Origin: an uncultured Carboxylicivirga sp.
GTDB taxonomy: Bacteria; Bacteroidota; Bacteroidia; Bacteroidales; Marinilabiliaceae
Direction of reading: 5' to 3'
DNA length: 64,000 nucleotides
Assembly (NCBI RefSeq): GCF_963674565.1
Contig: NZ_OY771430.1
Span: 3,100,001-3,164,000 of the forward strand
Shown here: in pieces, positions 9,987 through 19,591 of the stretch
Numbering within the stretch: the stretch's first letter is position 1
Layout of the letters: every line of letters starts with the position of its first letter
Notes under the pieces: generated by a model
The model's input: only the letters and a program-made list of their open reading frames with translations
Told to the model about the DNA's origin: nothing
Database searches by the model: none
Made by a program: the position numbers and the translations under genes

Positions 9987-11219
9987 TTATTTCTTGTTAT
10001 CCTTCTTTTTGAAGTTATTTTTCTTGTTACCCTTAAATCCACCTTTTCGTTTTCTGCCTCTTTTCAGCTCTTCCGGATTATAAACAGGTGCTTCTCCCAA
10101 ATCGGGTGGCAATGGGATTTTATAGATATTGGTTTCGATCAACTGTTCAATACGATAAAACTCGAGAATCTCCTTATCATTAATTAATGTAATTGCAACT
10201 CCCTGAGTGGCAGCCCTGGCTGTTCGTCCTACACGGTGCACATAATCCTCAGCATCGCGCGGCACATCAAAGTTAATAACCAAATCAATCTTTTCTATAT
10301 CAATTCCACGGGCAATAATATCAGTGGCAACCAATATCTGAACATTACGATTACGAAACTCACGTAATACATCTTCTCGTTCGGCTTGTTCCAGGTCAGA
10401 GTGAATAGCTTTGGCGTTAAACCCATTATTTAAAAGCGAACGGGCTATTTCTTTCACCTTAACTTTGGTGGATGAGAAAATAATGATGCTTGGCAGATCT
10501 TTGTCTTTCAGTAATCCATTGAGTAAAGGAATTTTCTGCGTATCATAAACCATGTAAGCCGCCTGTAAAATTCCTTCTGCCGGTTTACTGATGGAGATAT
10601 TCACTTCTTCCGGATTATTCAGAATATTCTTTGCCAGTTCCCTTATTTTAGGAGGCATGGTAGCAGAAAACATCAATGTTTGCCTCTCTTTTGGAAGATG
10701 CGTAACAACCTGCATAATATCATCAAAGAATCCCATATCAAGCATACGGTCAGCTTCATCCAGAATTAAATGCTGCAAGGTTGACATATTAACATATCCC
10801 ATGCTCAGGTGCTGTATCAAACGTCCCGGAGTGGCTATAACAATATCAGCTCCGGTAGTTAAAGCATTCTTCTGACGATTCCATTCTTCCTTGTCATTAC
10901 CTCCGTAAATAGCCGTAGATGAGATATCCAAAAAATAACCAAAACCTTCCATTTGCTGATCAATCTGGATAGCAAGCTCTCGTGTAGGCACTAAAATCAA
11001 AGCATTGATTTTATTATGTCCGTTACGAACCAATTTATCAAGTACCGGAAGAAGATAAGCTGCTGTTTTACCGGTTCCGGTTTGAGCACAGGCAATCAGA
11101 TCAATTCCTTCTTTGATCACAGGTATTGTTTTTTCCTGAACAGGAGTTGCTTTCTCAAAACGCATGGCTTCTAAACCATCAAGCAACTCATCGGCAAAAT
11201 TGAATTCTTTAAATTTCAA
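9987..11219 (-). CDS. DEAD-box ATP-dependent RNA helicase
   Basis: Protein of 410 residues with all core motifs: Q-motif region near 24-28, Walker A 'AQTGTGKT' (45-52), 'PTREL', DEAD in 'LILDEADRMLDMGFF', 'SAT', and C-terminal 'ATDIIARGID' and 'HRVGRTARA'. The tail after residue 385 is very Lys/Arg-rich ('RGRKRKGGFKGNKKNN'), the RhlE-like arrangement expected for RNA contact. Likely roles are ribosome assembly or cold-linked RNA remodelling. It starts 20 bases after the methyltransferase gene upstream, so it may be the last gene of the DUF5063-exonuclease-methyltransferase transcript. Confidence 0.93.
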   Translation of the reverse strand: MKFKEFNFADELLDGLEAMRFEKATPVQEKTIPVIKEGIDLIACAQTGTGKTAAYLLPVLDKLVRNGHNKINALILVPTRELAIQIDQQMEGFGYFLDISSTAIYGGNDKEEWNRQKNALTTGADIVIATPGRLIQHLSMGYVNMSTLQHLILDEADRMLDMGFFDDIMQVVTHLPKERQTLMFSATMPPKIRELAKNILNNPEEVNISISKPAEGILQAAYMVYDTQKIPLLNGLLKDKDLPSIIIFSSTKVKVKEIARSLLNNGFNAKAIHSDLEQAEREDVLREFRNRNVQILVATDIIARGIDIEKIDLVINFDVPRDAEDYVHRVGRTARAATQGVAITLINDKEILEFYRIEQLIETNIYKIPLPPDLGEAPVYNPEELKRGRKRKGGFKGNKKNNFKKKDNKK

Positions 11220-11239
11220 TGGTATCGTATTACAAAATC

Positions 11240-12427
11240 TTATTCTACATAAATCACCAAACCTTTCAGATATTCTCCTTCCGGATGATAGATATCCACC
11301 GGATGGTCAGCCGGCTGAGTTAGTTGCTGCAATATACGAACTTTACGATTAGCCTTTGCTGCTGCTGAGAAAACCATGGTTCGGAATTGTTCTTTACTGA
11401 TAACCTGAGAGCACGAGAAAGTAAAAATAATACCCCCCGAACGAATTTGTTCAATAGCCTTGGCATTTAATCTGCGATAGCCCTGAATAGCATTCTTCAC
11501 TACATTCTGATGTTTGGCAAATGCCGGCGGATCAAGAATTATCAGATCATATTTATCTTTTATACCTCCCAAAAATTTAAACGCATCTTCGGCATAAGCC
11601 TGATGTCGTTTATCATCAGGGAAGTTTAACTCTACGTTATTATTGGTAATGTATATGGCACGTTCTGAACTATCAACAGAATGCACCAGCTTAGCGCCAC
11701 CTCGCATGGCATAAAACGAGAAACCTCCTGTATAGCAGAACATATTTAGGACTTCACGCCCCTTACTATATTTCTCCAGTAATGCTCGGTTATTTCGCTG
11801 ATCTACAAAAAAGCCTGTTTTCTGGCCTTTCTCCCAGTCCACATGGAACTTCAATCCGTTCTCTAGGGCAATCTTCGCTGTTTTAGTTCCAAAAACATAT
11901 CTGTTAATAGCCGTAACATGGGCTTTGTATGGTAATGTGCCTTCCGATTTACTGAAAACCGATTTTAACCGATCACCCATCACTTCTTTTAAAGCTTGAA
12001 GAATGGTTTCTTCAATGCGGTACATACCTACTGTATGCATCTGCACCACTGCAGTACCATTGTAAAAGTCAATGATTAATCCGGGCAGATAATCACCTTC
12101 AGCATGAACTAAACGAAAAGCATTGGTATCAGGATTATCAATCAATCCAACTGACATTCTTAAATCAAATGCATTTTGAATTTTATTTTTCCAGAAATCA
12201 TAGTCAATCTCTTCCTGATTAAAAGTGAGTATTCGAACAGAAATTGACCCTATAATGGAATGACCTATGGCCAAAAAATTCTCATTATGATCAAGGACTT
12301 CTACCAGATCCCCCTCAACTAAATCACCTTTAATTTTTTTGATGGCTCCTGAAAACACCCAAGGGTGAAAGCGACTAATACTCTGCTCCTTACCGGGTTT
12401 TAAAACTAACTTTGGCAACTTTGCCAT
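11240..12427 (-). CDS. Class I SAM-dependent 23S rRNA methyltransferase (RlmI-like)
   Basis: Protein of 395 residues. An N-terminal PUA-like domain (about 1-85, 'LKPGKEQSISRFHPWVFSGAI') precedes a Rossmann methyltransferase fold with SAM-binding 'NMFCYTGGFSFYAMRGGA' and the catalytic-region motif 'LIILDPPAFAKH'. This is the RlmI/RlmK group that makes 5-methylcytosine in 23S rRNA. The exact target cytosine cannot be read from sequence. It begins six bases after the exonuclease stop, so the two are co-transcribed. Confidence 0.9.
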   Translation of the reverse strand: MAKLPKLVLKPGKEQSISRFHPWVFSGAIKKIKGDLVEGDLVEVLDHNENFLAIGHSIIGSISVRILTFNQEEIDYDFWKNKIQNAFDLRMSVGLIDNPDTNAFRLVHAEGDYLPGLIIDFYNGTAVVQMHTVGMYRIEETILQALKEVMGDRLKSVFSKSEGTLPYKAHVTAINRYVFGTKTAKIALENGLKFHVDWEKGQKTGFFVDQRNNRALLEKYSKGREVLNMFCYTGGFSFYAMRGGAKLVHSVDSSERAIYITNNNVELNFPDDKRHQAYAEDAFKFLGGIKDKYDLIILDPPAFAKHQNVVKNAIQGYRRLNAKAIEQIRSGGIIFTFSCSQVISKEQFRTMVFSAAAKANRKVRILQQLTQPADHPVDIYHPEGEYLKGLVIYVE

Positions 12428-12433
12428 ATATTT

Positions 12434-13036
12434 TTAAATACTTAATGTTTGTACTTCTTTTTTAGGAAACAAGGTGGTTAACTTGTTATAAAGTTCAATA
12501 GCAACCCATGCATCAGTAGCTGCATAAATAACCTGACTGGTTGACAAATGTGGAGCCTCCCAATTAGACAAACGCTGACGTTTGCTCACTCTGAAATGAA
12601 GCAGCAAGCCTGCCAATTTTCGCAAACTGGTATCTTCAATTCCCACTTGCTTCACATAATCCTGCAACTCAACAAAACCAGCATGTTTAAATGGTATTAA
12701 TCGTTGCAAACCTCTGATATCATCTCTAATTCCTACTCCTATTTTAGAAATATCAGGATTTTCCATTAACCTGATTAATGCCGGATGCATACCTGTTTTA
12801 TTTAATCTGAATAGATATCCCTGCTCGGTAGTTGCAAATTGCAACAGCGAAACTTTGTTTACCTTACCTTTCTGAAACGAAGGCTTTGTTTCGGTATCAA
12901 AACCAATGACTGAATATTGTTCCAATTCATGCACCAGTTCATCAATTTTTGTTTCATCTTCAACCACCACTACATCACCTTCAAAATGCTGTAATGGCAA
13001 CTCGCTCAATGCCTCCTTCGAAATGGTTTTCTGCAT
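12434..13036 (-). CDS. 3'-5' exonuclease domain protein (DEDDy type)
   Basis: Protein of 200 residues covering one 3'-5' exonuclease domain. The DEDD residues appear in 'GFDTETKPSF' (Asp and Glu), 'GVGIRDDIRGL' (second Asp) and 'YAATDAWVAIELY' (third Asp with upstream Tyr). No HRDC or polymerase domain follows, so it resembles a stand-alone RNase D-like enzyme. Substrate, DNA or RNA, is not determined by sequence. It is 12 bases from the DUF5063 gene upstream and six from the rRNA methyltransferase downstream; this trio recurs in Bacteroidota and the context points to RNA processing. Confidence 0.88.
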   Translation of the reverse strand: MQKTISKEALSELPLQHFEGDVVVVEDETKIDELVHELEQYSVIGFDTETKPSFQKGKVNKVSLLQFATTEQGYLFRLNKTGMHPALIRLMENPDISKIGVGIRDDIRGLQRLIPFKHAGFVELQDYVKQVGIEDTSLRKLAGLLLHFRVSKRQRLSNWEAPHLSTSQVIYAATDAWVAIELYNKLTTLFPKKEVQTLSI

Positions 13037-13048
13037 TCAAATGTTGTT

Positions 13049-13678
13049 TTAGCTAAGTTCTTCATCGTCATCCGACCATTCCTTCTGGAAACGATCGAAC
13101 CATGATTCTTTTCTTTTTTCCTCTTTTACTTCTTCCTCGCCTTCTTCCTCATCCAGTTCATCCTCACCGTAAAGCAAAGCATGAAGTGCCCGTAAGGTAT
13201 TTACGGCTTTTTGCCCCCAGTAAAGCTCGAAGTTACTCTGAACCACGGATACGGCATCATTCATTATCTCTGTAACACCAATCCGATAGGCTGAAATAAA
13301 ATCTTTTAAATCCTGATACATATCTGCCAGGTCTTCGGCAATGTATGAAATAACAGGAGTATCACTTCGCTGCATATCCTGATTAAATACTTCAAGATAA
13401 TCATTAAAGCGGCCCATCAGTAATTCAAGTTTATTCTGAATATGAGCATAAGTCATCTCATCAACTGTCTTTTCCAGCTCATCTTCCATTTCGGCATCTA
13501 ACTTTGGCAACATGCTTGCCTTTAAATACAAAAGAGGAATGATGCGGGTAGTAATTGTAATAAATTCTCTTCGAGGATATTGTTCGGCACTTTCCAGGAA
13601 ATCGCAAAACTCTTTTGCTACCGTCACAAATTCAATTACATTCTTCGAATAAACTACATGCTTTAAAGGCTCTTCCAT
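13049..13678 (-). CDS. DUF5063 domain-containing protein
   Basis: Cytosolic, acidic, helical protein of 209 residues. The body matches DUF5063 ('FVTVAKEFCDFLESAEQYPRR' region and 'YIAEDLADMYQDLKDF'). It ends in a low-complexity acidic tail (about 175-190, mostly Glu, Asp and Lys). The function of this family is unknown. It is the first gene of a probable operon with an exonuclease and an rRNA methyltransferase, so a link to RNA metabolism is an inference from context only. Confidence 0.85.
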   Translation of the reverse strand: MEEPLKHVVYSKNVIEFVTVAKEFCDFLESAEQYPRREFITITTRIIPLLYLKASMLPKLDAEMEDELEKTVDEMTYAHIQNKLELLMGRFNDYLEVFNQDMQRSDTPVISYIAEDLADMYQDLKDFISAYRIGVTEIMNDAVSVVQSNFELYWGQKAVNTLRALHALLYGEDELDEEEGEEEVKEEKRKESWFDRFQKEWSDDDEELS

Positions 13679-13729
13679 AATGTGATAATAATCTCCCGCT
13701 CTACGTTCTGAAAACTATTTATTGTTGAG

Positions 13730-13737
13730 CAAAAGTA
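13730..13737 (-). promoter_or_regulatory. Predicted -7 element for the DUF5063-exonuclease-methyltransferase operon
   Basis: The minus strand reads TACTTTTG, matching TAnnTTTG, about 50 bases before the DUF5063 start codon. Confidence 0.5.
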
Positions 13738-13900
13738 AGAAAAAAAAAGCAGAGTGCATGATAAGTAAAAGCTAATACCTAATGACTGATTGCTTTTAGT
13801 TGAGCACAATAAGAAGTAATGGTTAATGAAGAGTGATGAATGAATTTTTTGTACCGATTACAATGTATACTTTTGGTTAATTGATAATCAACATTACTTT

Positions 13901-15808
13901 TCAATTGCGCCACCACTCATACTCACCCTGCTCATTTTCACCAATAACTTCATATTCTTCGAGCCAACGAATTACTTTCATTAAGTTATCGTCATCAATC
14001 TTCAGGTTGACAGATAACTGATTGAGAGTCATAGCTTGTTTTTTTAACAGCTTTTTAACCAACCGCTCTATTTCGTCAAAGTCCTTAACCGACAATTCTG
14101 TTTTCTTCATTTGCTGGCAAACATCACAATGGCCACAATTCTCAATATTCTTCTGTCCAAAATAACTTAACAACAACTTACTGCGGCAGATGTGATTTGT
14201 ACTTCCGTATTCAATCACACTTTGTATACGATCTTCATACCGGGCCTTTCGATCCTGATAAACCTCTTTTCGTAATTCAATGTACTTATCATCTTCGCGC
14301 GAAGTTGTATAGGTAATCAGAGGTGTTTTTCGCTGCGGTATAAATTTGATTACTTTCAGCTTCGATAAAGTTACCAGGTACTCGTAAATTTTTTGTCGGG
14401 TAACATTCATACGCTTTGCTAAGACCTCTTCATTGATTGATACATACTCGGTGAACAATCCGGTATAAGAACGAAGCAGAAGCTTAATGAAGTTATCATA
14501 AACTTCATTGGCGACCTGAAATTTATACAACTCATCACGACGCATTATGAATATTACCTTTGATGATAGGTTAAGCTCTTCCGTAAATTCGATATAACCA
14601 GCCCGCTGCAATATTTTAAGGCTGTTAAAAACAACCATTACATTTAGTTTGTAAGTGCTGCAGAATAATCCCATATCAAAGTCGTAAACCATACCAAAAC
14701 CACTCCCCACAGCCAATTGAAAGAAATTACCCAAAGCTTTGTATACATTTATAACGGTTTCTTTTTCGGGAAATGAAATGGGTATACTTCTTTTCAGACG
14801 AGCTTTATCATTGTTAGACCAAAGTAATAAAGCATAAGCTTTTTTCTCATCCCTTCCTGCTCTACCGGCCTCCTGAAAATAAGCCTCCAGCGAGTCAGGA
14901 GCATCCATATGTACAACCAATCGTACATCCGGCTTATCAATGCCCATACCAAAAGCATTGGTCGAAACCATTACCCGAACCTCACCATTGGTCCATTGTT
15001 TCTGTCTCTCATCCTTCACTTCCTGAGGCATACCTGCATGAAACGATGATGCAGAAATACCATTTTTCAATAGCAACTCGGCATATTCCTTCGTCTTCTT
15101 ACGGTTACGAACATAAACCACTGCACTACCGGGCACTTTTTGCAACACCATAAGTAATTGCTCTTCCTTATCTTCAGCATAACGAACTACATAAGCCAGA
15201 TTATCGCGTTTAAAGCTCTTTTCAAAAACATTTTCTTGCTTAAAATGCAGTTTCTGTTGAATATCTTTTACCACTTCGGGTGTGGCTGTAGCAGTTAATG
15301 CCAGTACCGGAACATCAGGCAAATGCTCTCTGATTTTTGCTATTTTAAGGTAAGATGGCCGAAAATCATAACCCCATTGTGAAATACAATGTGCCTCATC
15401 AATGGCCAGCATAGAAATCTGCATGTGCGGTAGTTTTTCCAGAAAAAGCTCAGTCCCGATGCGTTCAGGCGAGAGATACAAAAACTTGGTTCCACCAAAG
15501 ATGCAATTTTCAAGAATGGTATTTATTTCATCGCGTGTTAATCCCGAATGAATGGCGGCTGCCTTCACATCGCGACGGCGCAGGTTCTCAACCTGATCTT
15601 TCATCAATGCAATGAGTGGTGTTACCACCAGGCAAATTCCCTCCTTGGCTAAGCCGGGAACCTGAAATGTCAAAGACTTACCTCCTCCGGTTGGCATTAA
15701 ACCCAGTGTATCTTTACCTGATGCTACCGAACGGATAATATCTTCCTGCAAGGGCCTGAATTGCGTATAACCCCAATATTGTTTTAATATATGATGAAAA
15801 ATGTCCAT
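13901..15808 (-). CDS. recQ: ATP-dependent DNA helicase RecQ
   Basis: Protein of 635 residues. The SF2 helicase core has Walker A 'MPTGGGKSL' near 38-46, 'DEAHCISQWGYDFRP' with the RecQ aromatic loop, and 'GMGIDKPDVR'. The RecQ C-terminal zinc cluster is intact (Cys residues in 'NHICRSKLLLSYFG' and 'CGHCDVC'), and a winged-helix segment ends the protein. No HRDC domain is evident, which is common for shorter bacterial RecQ proteins. It unwinds 3'-5' and acts in recombination and fork repair. It is flanked by gaps of about 200 bases, so it is probably transcribed on its own. Confidence 0.95.
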   Translation of the reverse strand: MDIFHHILKQYWGYTQFRPLQEDIIRSVASGKDTLGLMPTGGGKSLTFQVPGLAKEGICLVVTPLIALMKDQVENLRRRDVKAAAIHSGLTRDEINTILENCIFGGTKFLYLSPERIGTELFLEKLPHMQISMLAIDEAHCISQWGYDFRPSYLKIAKIREHLPDVPVLALTATATPEVVKDIQQKLHFKQENVFEKSFKRDNLAYVVRYAEDKEEQLLMVLQKVPGSAVVYVRNRKKTKEYAELLLKNGISASSFHAGMPQEVKDERQKQWTNGEVRVMVSTNAFGMGIDKPDVRLVVHMDAPDSLEAYFQEAGRAGRDEKKAYALLLWSNNDKARLKRSIPISFPEKETVINVYKALGNFFQLAVGSGFGMVYDFDMGLFCSTYKLNVMVVFNSLKILQRAGYIEFTEELNLSSKVIFIMRRDELYKFQVANEVYDNFIKLLLRSYTGLFTEYVSINEEVLAKRMNVTRQKIYEYLVTLSKLKVIKFIPQRKTPLITYTTSREDDKYIELRKEVYQDRKARYEDRIQSVIEYGSTNHICRSKLLLSYFGQKNIENCGHCDVCQQMKKTELSVKDFDEIERLVKKLLKKQAMTLNQLSVNLKIDDDNLMKVIRWLEEYEVIGENEQGEYEWWRN

Positions 15809-16001
15809 TTGTGAGGATAAAGTTAATCTGAACGATTGATATAATTTAAAAAATTTATCAACATCAGAAATTTTATTGGCTCCAATTAATCAGGATTCAC
15901 TTTTCAACATCAAGTACAAAAGGATGAATAAATTAGAAGTTTTAAATCACAAATCGTAAAATCAAGTGACATGAAAACATTATTCATGCCACTGTAATAT
16001 T

Positions 16002-16526
16002 TTATACAAACAAAAGAACTACTGCGATAACCAGTCCGACTGCCGTAAAAATCATTCCTCTTTTGAAAAGTCGTGAACTGACTTTAAACATCCAGAAAGA
16101 AGAAATGGCCAGAAAGAACAAACAAATTCCATAAATTAATCCAAACCAGTGTACAATGCTTTTGCTCGAAGTTTTATGAAAACCGTTCAAAGTATTAATC
16201 CATCCCGGTAAAGAATTTTCGGAATATGTAGCCTGGCCAGTTGATTTATTGTAGGTTCCATCTCCATTAAAAACAATGATATCTCCTTCTGTTTTATCTA
16301 CTTTGAACCTACGCATGTGCAACTCCCTACCCAGATCTGATTCCGAAATTCCCGGTTCCAGTTGCTTCTCAATTACCTTCTCTGACTTTAAAAAGTTGGT
16401 GTCGCGATAAATTAGAACCACCCCACTAATAGCATAAATAAGTGTCATCCCAATTACGAGGAATCCAATGTCGCGATGTAAAGCACGCATGATCTTGTTC
16501 AAAGACATTTTTCCTTGTTTCTCCAT
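16002..16526 (-). CDS. PepSY-associated transmembrane helix protein
   Basis: Membrane protein of 174 residues. The first helix (about 18-36) follows 'ALHRDIGFLVIGMTLIYAISGVV', the usual PepSY-TM start with a His in the cytoplasmic approach. A periplasmic region (about 40-110) precedes two further helices (about 122-142 and 152-173). Related proteins occur with siderophore receptors or as reductases, but no such partner is adjacent here. The function is not known. Confidence 0.75.
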   Translation of the reverse strand: MEKQGKMSLNKIMRALHRDIGFLVIGMTLIYAISGVVLIYRDTNFLKSEKVIEKQLEPGISESDLGRELHMRRFKVDKTEGDIIVFNGDGTYNKSTGQATYSENSLPGWINTLNGFHKTSSKSIVHWFGLIYGICLFFLAISSFWMFKVSSRLFKRGMIFTAVGLVIAVVLLFV

Positions 16527-16649
16527 TTTTGTCTAATTAAAATTCTTGTAAGCAATTTGGAAGTAGCTGATGAAGGATTTAATTGATAGACTCTCTTAAT
16601 CGTCATTTCCTGCGTTCATTCAGGGAAAAGAATTTAATCTTTAAGAATA

Positions 16650-16692
16650 ATTAAATAAAAAGCTCCTTCTGAGACATTTCAAAAGGAGCTTT
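16650..16692 (-). terminator. Intrinsic terminator after the SGNH hydrolase gene
   Basis: Inverted repeat AAAGCTCCTT (16658-16667) / AAGGAGCTTT (16683-16692). Read on the minus strand, it is followed by TTTTTATTT. Confidence 0.75.
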
Positions 16693-16710
16693 CCAATTCT
16701 GTTTTTATTA

Positions 16711-17391
16711 TTACAAAGCTTTTTTAATAGCCTCTTCAGCCAAAGGCCCCATAACTTCATAACCAGCTTTCGTTGGGTGAACACCATCATCAGTCAACTC
16801 ACTTTTCAGACCTTTCTTTTCATCCACCATATGAGAATAATAATCGAGATATACCATCTTATTGGCTTCAGCATATTCTTTTATCATTTTATTTAACTCA
16901 AAGATTTTTTCGGCAGGCTCTTTTCCAGGGCTCCAGGCATATTCAAAAGCTGGTAAAACTGAACAAAGCACTACTTTTATTTTATTTGCTTTTGCCAATT
17001 CAGCCATCGACTTAATATTATCCATAATCATATCCAGTGTAGATGGACCTGTATTACCTGCTATATCATTTGTTCCAGCCAGTATCACCACTACTTTGGG
17101 TTTCAGATCTATCACATCAGGCCTGAATCGAATTAGCATTTGAGGTGTTGTTTGCCCACCAATTCCACGATTGATGTATGGCTTTCCTTCAAAAAACTCA
17201 GGATTATGAAAACTCCAACCCTGTGTTATGGAATTCCCCATAAAAACCACCCTCTTTTCTTTTTTTGTCGGCGAGTCTAACTTTTCATTCTCAGCTCTGA
17301 ATCGTTCAAGATTAGCCCAATCCTGGGCCTCACAATATTCATTTGATAGGATCATTGAAACTAGAATAAGGATAAAAGTTAAGTTTTTCAT
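16711..17391 (-). CDS. Secreted SGNH/GDSL hydrolase
   Basis: Exported esterase-like protein of 226 residues, with a signal peptide of about 22 residues ending CEAQ. SGNH blocks are present: 'FMGNSITQGW' with catalytic Ser near 54, 'NRGIGGQT' (Gly), 'LAGTNDIAGN' (Asn), and 'DDGVHPTKAGY' with the Asp-His pair. This is the type common among carbohydrate deacetylases. It starts 12 bases after the GH43 gene, so both form one unit that probably works on a decorated polysaccharide, the hydrolase removing acyl groups. The substrate is an inference. Confidence 0.88.
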   Translation of the reverse strand: MKNLTFILILVSMILSNEYCEAQDWANLERFRAENEKLDSPTKKEKRVVFMGNSITQGWSFHNPEFFEGKPYINRGIGGQTTPQMLIRFRPDVIDLKPKVVVILAGTNDIAGNTGPSTLDMIMDNIKSMAELAKANKIKVVLCSVLPAFEYAWSPGKEPAEKIFELNKMIKEYAEANKMVYLDYYSHMVDEKKGLKSELTDDGVHPTKAGYEVMGPLAEEAIKKAL

Positions 17392-17403
17392 TCTGCTAAC
17401 TAT

Positions 17404-18408
17404 TTAAGGTTTATAAATATCTCCAACTATCAGCTGATCTCCTGACAAATCTACCTTGAATAGATGTGGGACTCTGACATATCTTCCATTCACTACTTTA
17501 TGACTATGAACCGACATCAACCACTTACCTTCCAGACTCTGAAATATCATTCCATGTCCAAAATTCGGAGGTGTTATGGGTTTTTCTTCCTGAACCCAGG
17601 GTCCATCAAGTGTACCACTTTCAGAGTAGGCTACTCCCTGCGTATAAACATCATAAACCCAACTGGTCCAAATCATCCCTAAGCGACCTGTTTTTGTTCG
17701 AAAAACAAATGGACCATCAGTAACTTTATTAAACGTGATGTTGCCATTGTTGTCCTTTTCTCTGCTCCAGGGCGAATCACTGGCTCTAAAAAGAACTGAA
17801 CCATTCCCCAATGATCCGCTCAAGTCAGGCTTCAATTTAATTTTCTCCATGGTTCCATTCCAATTCTTCAGCCATTCACCACAATAAATCATATACGGCT
17901 TATCATCTGTATCAACCCAGAAAGTTCCGTCTAATGTTGGTATATCCGATGGTAGATAAATTGAATCCTTCATTGGTACATAAGGGCCATCGGGTTTGTC
18001 ACTAACCAATATGTGTGAAGCCCTTCGTTCAATCACATTACCCGCAACCGTATCAATTTTCACATCCCGATTTGTGAAGGTTGCGAAGTAATAATACTTG
18101 TCTCTATAATGAAACAATTCTGCTGCCCAAATCATAGGTTTAGGTCCCATCCAGGAATGCGGGTCTGTTTCGGCAACCTTAAAAGGGCCTTCCCACAGTT
18201 TTAAATCAATACTTTTCCACATACGACCGCCTGTACCAGTCATATAATACATTTGTGAAGAATGATCAGCCAAAATAAAGGGGTCGCTAAGAATGATAGA
18301 ATCCAAAGAAACATTTTGGTTCACAGACTGATTCCGCTGTGCATCAAGTCCAACAAATACAATAAAAAGAAATAACAGAGAGAGTAATAATTTCATAAAT
18401 GAATCCAA
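17404..18408 (-). CDS. Glycoside hydrolase family 43-type enzyme, exported
   Basis: Protein of 334 residues with a signal peptide ending near 'VGLDAQ'. The five-bladed beta-propeller of GH43 is indicated by 'LSDPFILADHSSQMYYMTGT' (general-base Asp early), 'DGTFWVDTDDKPYMIYCGEW' and 'VTDGPFVFRTKTGRLGMIW'. Family members cleave alpha-arabinofuranose, beta-xylose or galactose linkages; the specificity here is not readable. The partner SGNH hydrolase gene follows on the same transcript. No SusC/SusD pair is adjacent. Confidence 0.87.
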   Translation of the reverse strand: MDSFMKLLLSLLFLFIVFVGLDAQRNQSVNQNVSLDSIILSDPFILADHSSQMYYMTGTGGRMWKSIDLKLWEGPFKVAETDPHSWMGPKPMIWAAELFHYRDKYYYFATFTNRDVKIDTVAGNVIERRASHILVSDKPDGPYVPMKDSIYLPSDIPTLDGTFWVDTDDKPYMIYCGEWLKNWNGTMEKIKLKPDLSGSLGNGSVLFRASDSPWSREKDNNGNITFNKVTDGPFVFRTKTGRLGMIWTSWVYDVYTQGVAYSESGTLDGPWVQEEKPITPPNFGHGMIFQSLEGKWLMSVHSHKVVNGRYVRVPHLFKVDLSGDQLIVGDIYKP

Positions 18409-18449
18409 TCTTAAAATTGCGAGTCGTTAAAAATAACCAGAAAAATATT

Positions 18450-18483
18450 TATAATAAAAAAAGCAGAAGAATCTTCTGCTTTT
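18450..18483 (-). terminator. Intrinsic terminator after the TonB-like gene
   Basis: Near-perfect hairpin AAAGCAGAAGA (18460-18470) / TCTTCTGCTTT (18472-18482), followed on the minus strand by a long T-rich run. Confidence 0.75.
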
Positions 18484-18507
18484 AATCTATATTAAACTTT
18501 AACCCAA

Positions 18508-19260
18508 TTACAATTGAACTACTGCCAACTGATTATCCTTTAATAATTGCTCTTCAAATGTTTTTTCTTCCGCCAATTCAACGTATCTTTTTAAAATATC
18601 GTTCATCATTTTTTCATTTCCCTGTAACTCACATACTCGAGCCTGCCAGAACAGAATTGACAAATCATCCGGTTTAAATTGTTCGGCATTACTCAAATAG
18701 TAATCGGCTACTTTAATCCTCCTGTTTATTTTTTTTGATTTCTGATTCTCTGATAAGTAAAGATTTCCATCAATGGCATCAACCAGAATAATTTGCTTAA
18801 TCGCCATCTCTAAATTACTTCTGGCCATATCCAAATGAGATTGATTACCGGGCACATCAAACTTAACATAGATAGTTTTATCCATTGAGGTAACTTCTCC
18901 GTTAACTTTGCCAGCCATCCATTGATTAGTACTTTTATTTACAACTTTAAGTACAGCATCATCCAATAGTCTCGACACCGAGTTGGTTACTTTAGCATTT
19001 ACAACTGCTCCATTCTTATCTATTTCAAACTGAACTACAACAATTCCTTCATCACCGAAGAAATCCAGTTCTTTAATAAAACTCAAATTTGCAACCAGAT
19101 ACTTATTGAAATCAGCTGCATCTTGTTCCATATTATCTCCAATAAACAAAGGTGCTTCCACCCGTGTTTCTTTAATAAACTTTTGCTTAATGTTTTCCTC
19201 CTGGGCAAGAAGACCTGATGTAAACAAAATTAGTCCTAGCATTAATCCTAACCGTCTCAT
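18508..19260 (-). CDS. TonB C-terminal domain-containing exported protein
   Basis: Protein of about 250 residues. The signal peptide starts 'MRRLGLMLGLILF' and ends near 'GLLAQ'. A TonB-C-like domain follows ('VVVQFEIDKNGAVVNAKVTNSVSRLLDDAVLKVV'). The C-terminal half is helical and TPR-like ('FWQARVCELQGNEKMMNDIL'). There is no N-terminal membrane anchor with a Pro-rich linker, so it is not a classical energy transducer. I start at the ATG at 19258-19260, which gives a proper signal peptide; upstream in-frame starts add an unnatural extension. Two tandem dyads lie upstream (19364-19398) and may regulate it. Confidence 0.75.
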   Translation of the reverse strand: MRRLGLMLGLILFTSGLLAQEENIKQKFIKETRVEAPLFIGDNMEQDAADFNKYLVANLSFIKELDFFGDEGIVVVQFEIDKNGAVVNAKVTNSVSRLLDDAVLKVVNKSTNQWMAGKVNGEVTSMDKTIYVKFDVPGNQSHLDMARSNLEMAIKQIILVDAIDGNLYLSENQKSKKINRRIKVADYYLSNAEQFKPDDLSILFWQARVCELQGNEKMMNDILKRYVELAEEKTFEEQLLKDNQLAVVQL

Positions 19261-19363
19261 ATTATTAATTTTTGTTTTCATCATGGACAGTACAACCACC
19301 AGACCAAACCCCACACCTCACTATATTACTGAACATTACGATAAAATTCACTTCTAAACATCT

Positions 19364-19398
19364 GTTCATAGATGAACTATTGATGTTCACCAATGAAC
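19364..19398. promoter_or_regulatory. Tandem operator-like dyads GTTCA-N4-TGAAC
   Basis: Two inverted repeats with the same half-site: GTTCA/TGAAC at 19364-19377 and at 19385-19398. Their centres are 21 bp apart, two helical turns, so two dimers could sit on one face. A lone TGAAC half-site is at 19330-19334. They lie between the divergent TonB-like and mscS-type genes. The regulator is unknown. Confidence 0.5.
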
Positions 19399-19591
19399 GT
19401 TTAGATGAAATTTTTAAGATCCCGAATAATTTGACAAAATAAGAAAGAGTGTAAGAAACTAATACATATATTTCACCCATTAAACAGCTAATATTTTCAA
19501 TGTTAGTCACAATTGTGTATATTTTATTAACAAATTGAACTAATTAACCTATCAAATAGTTGCTGATAGAAAATACACCATTCTCTTAATA

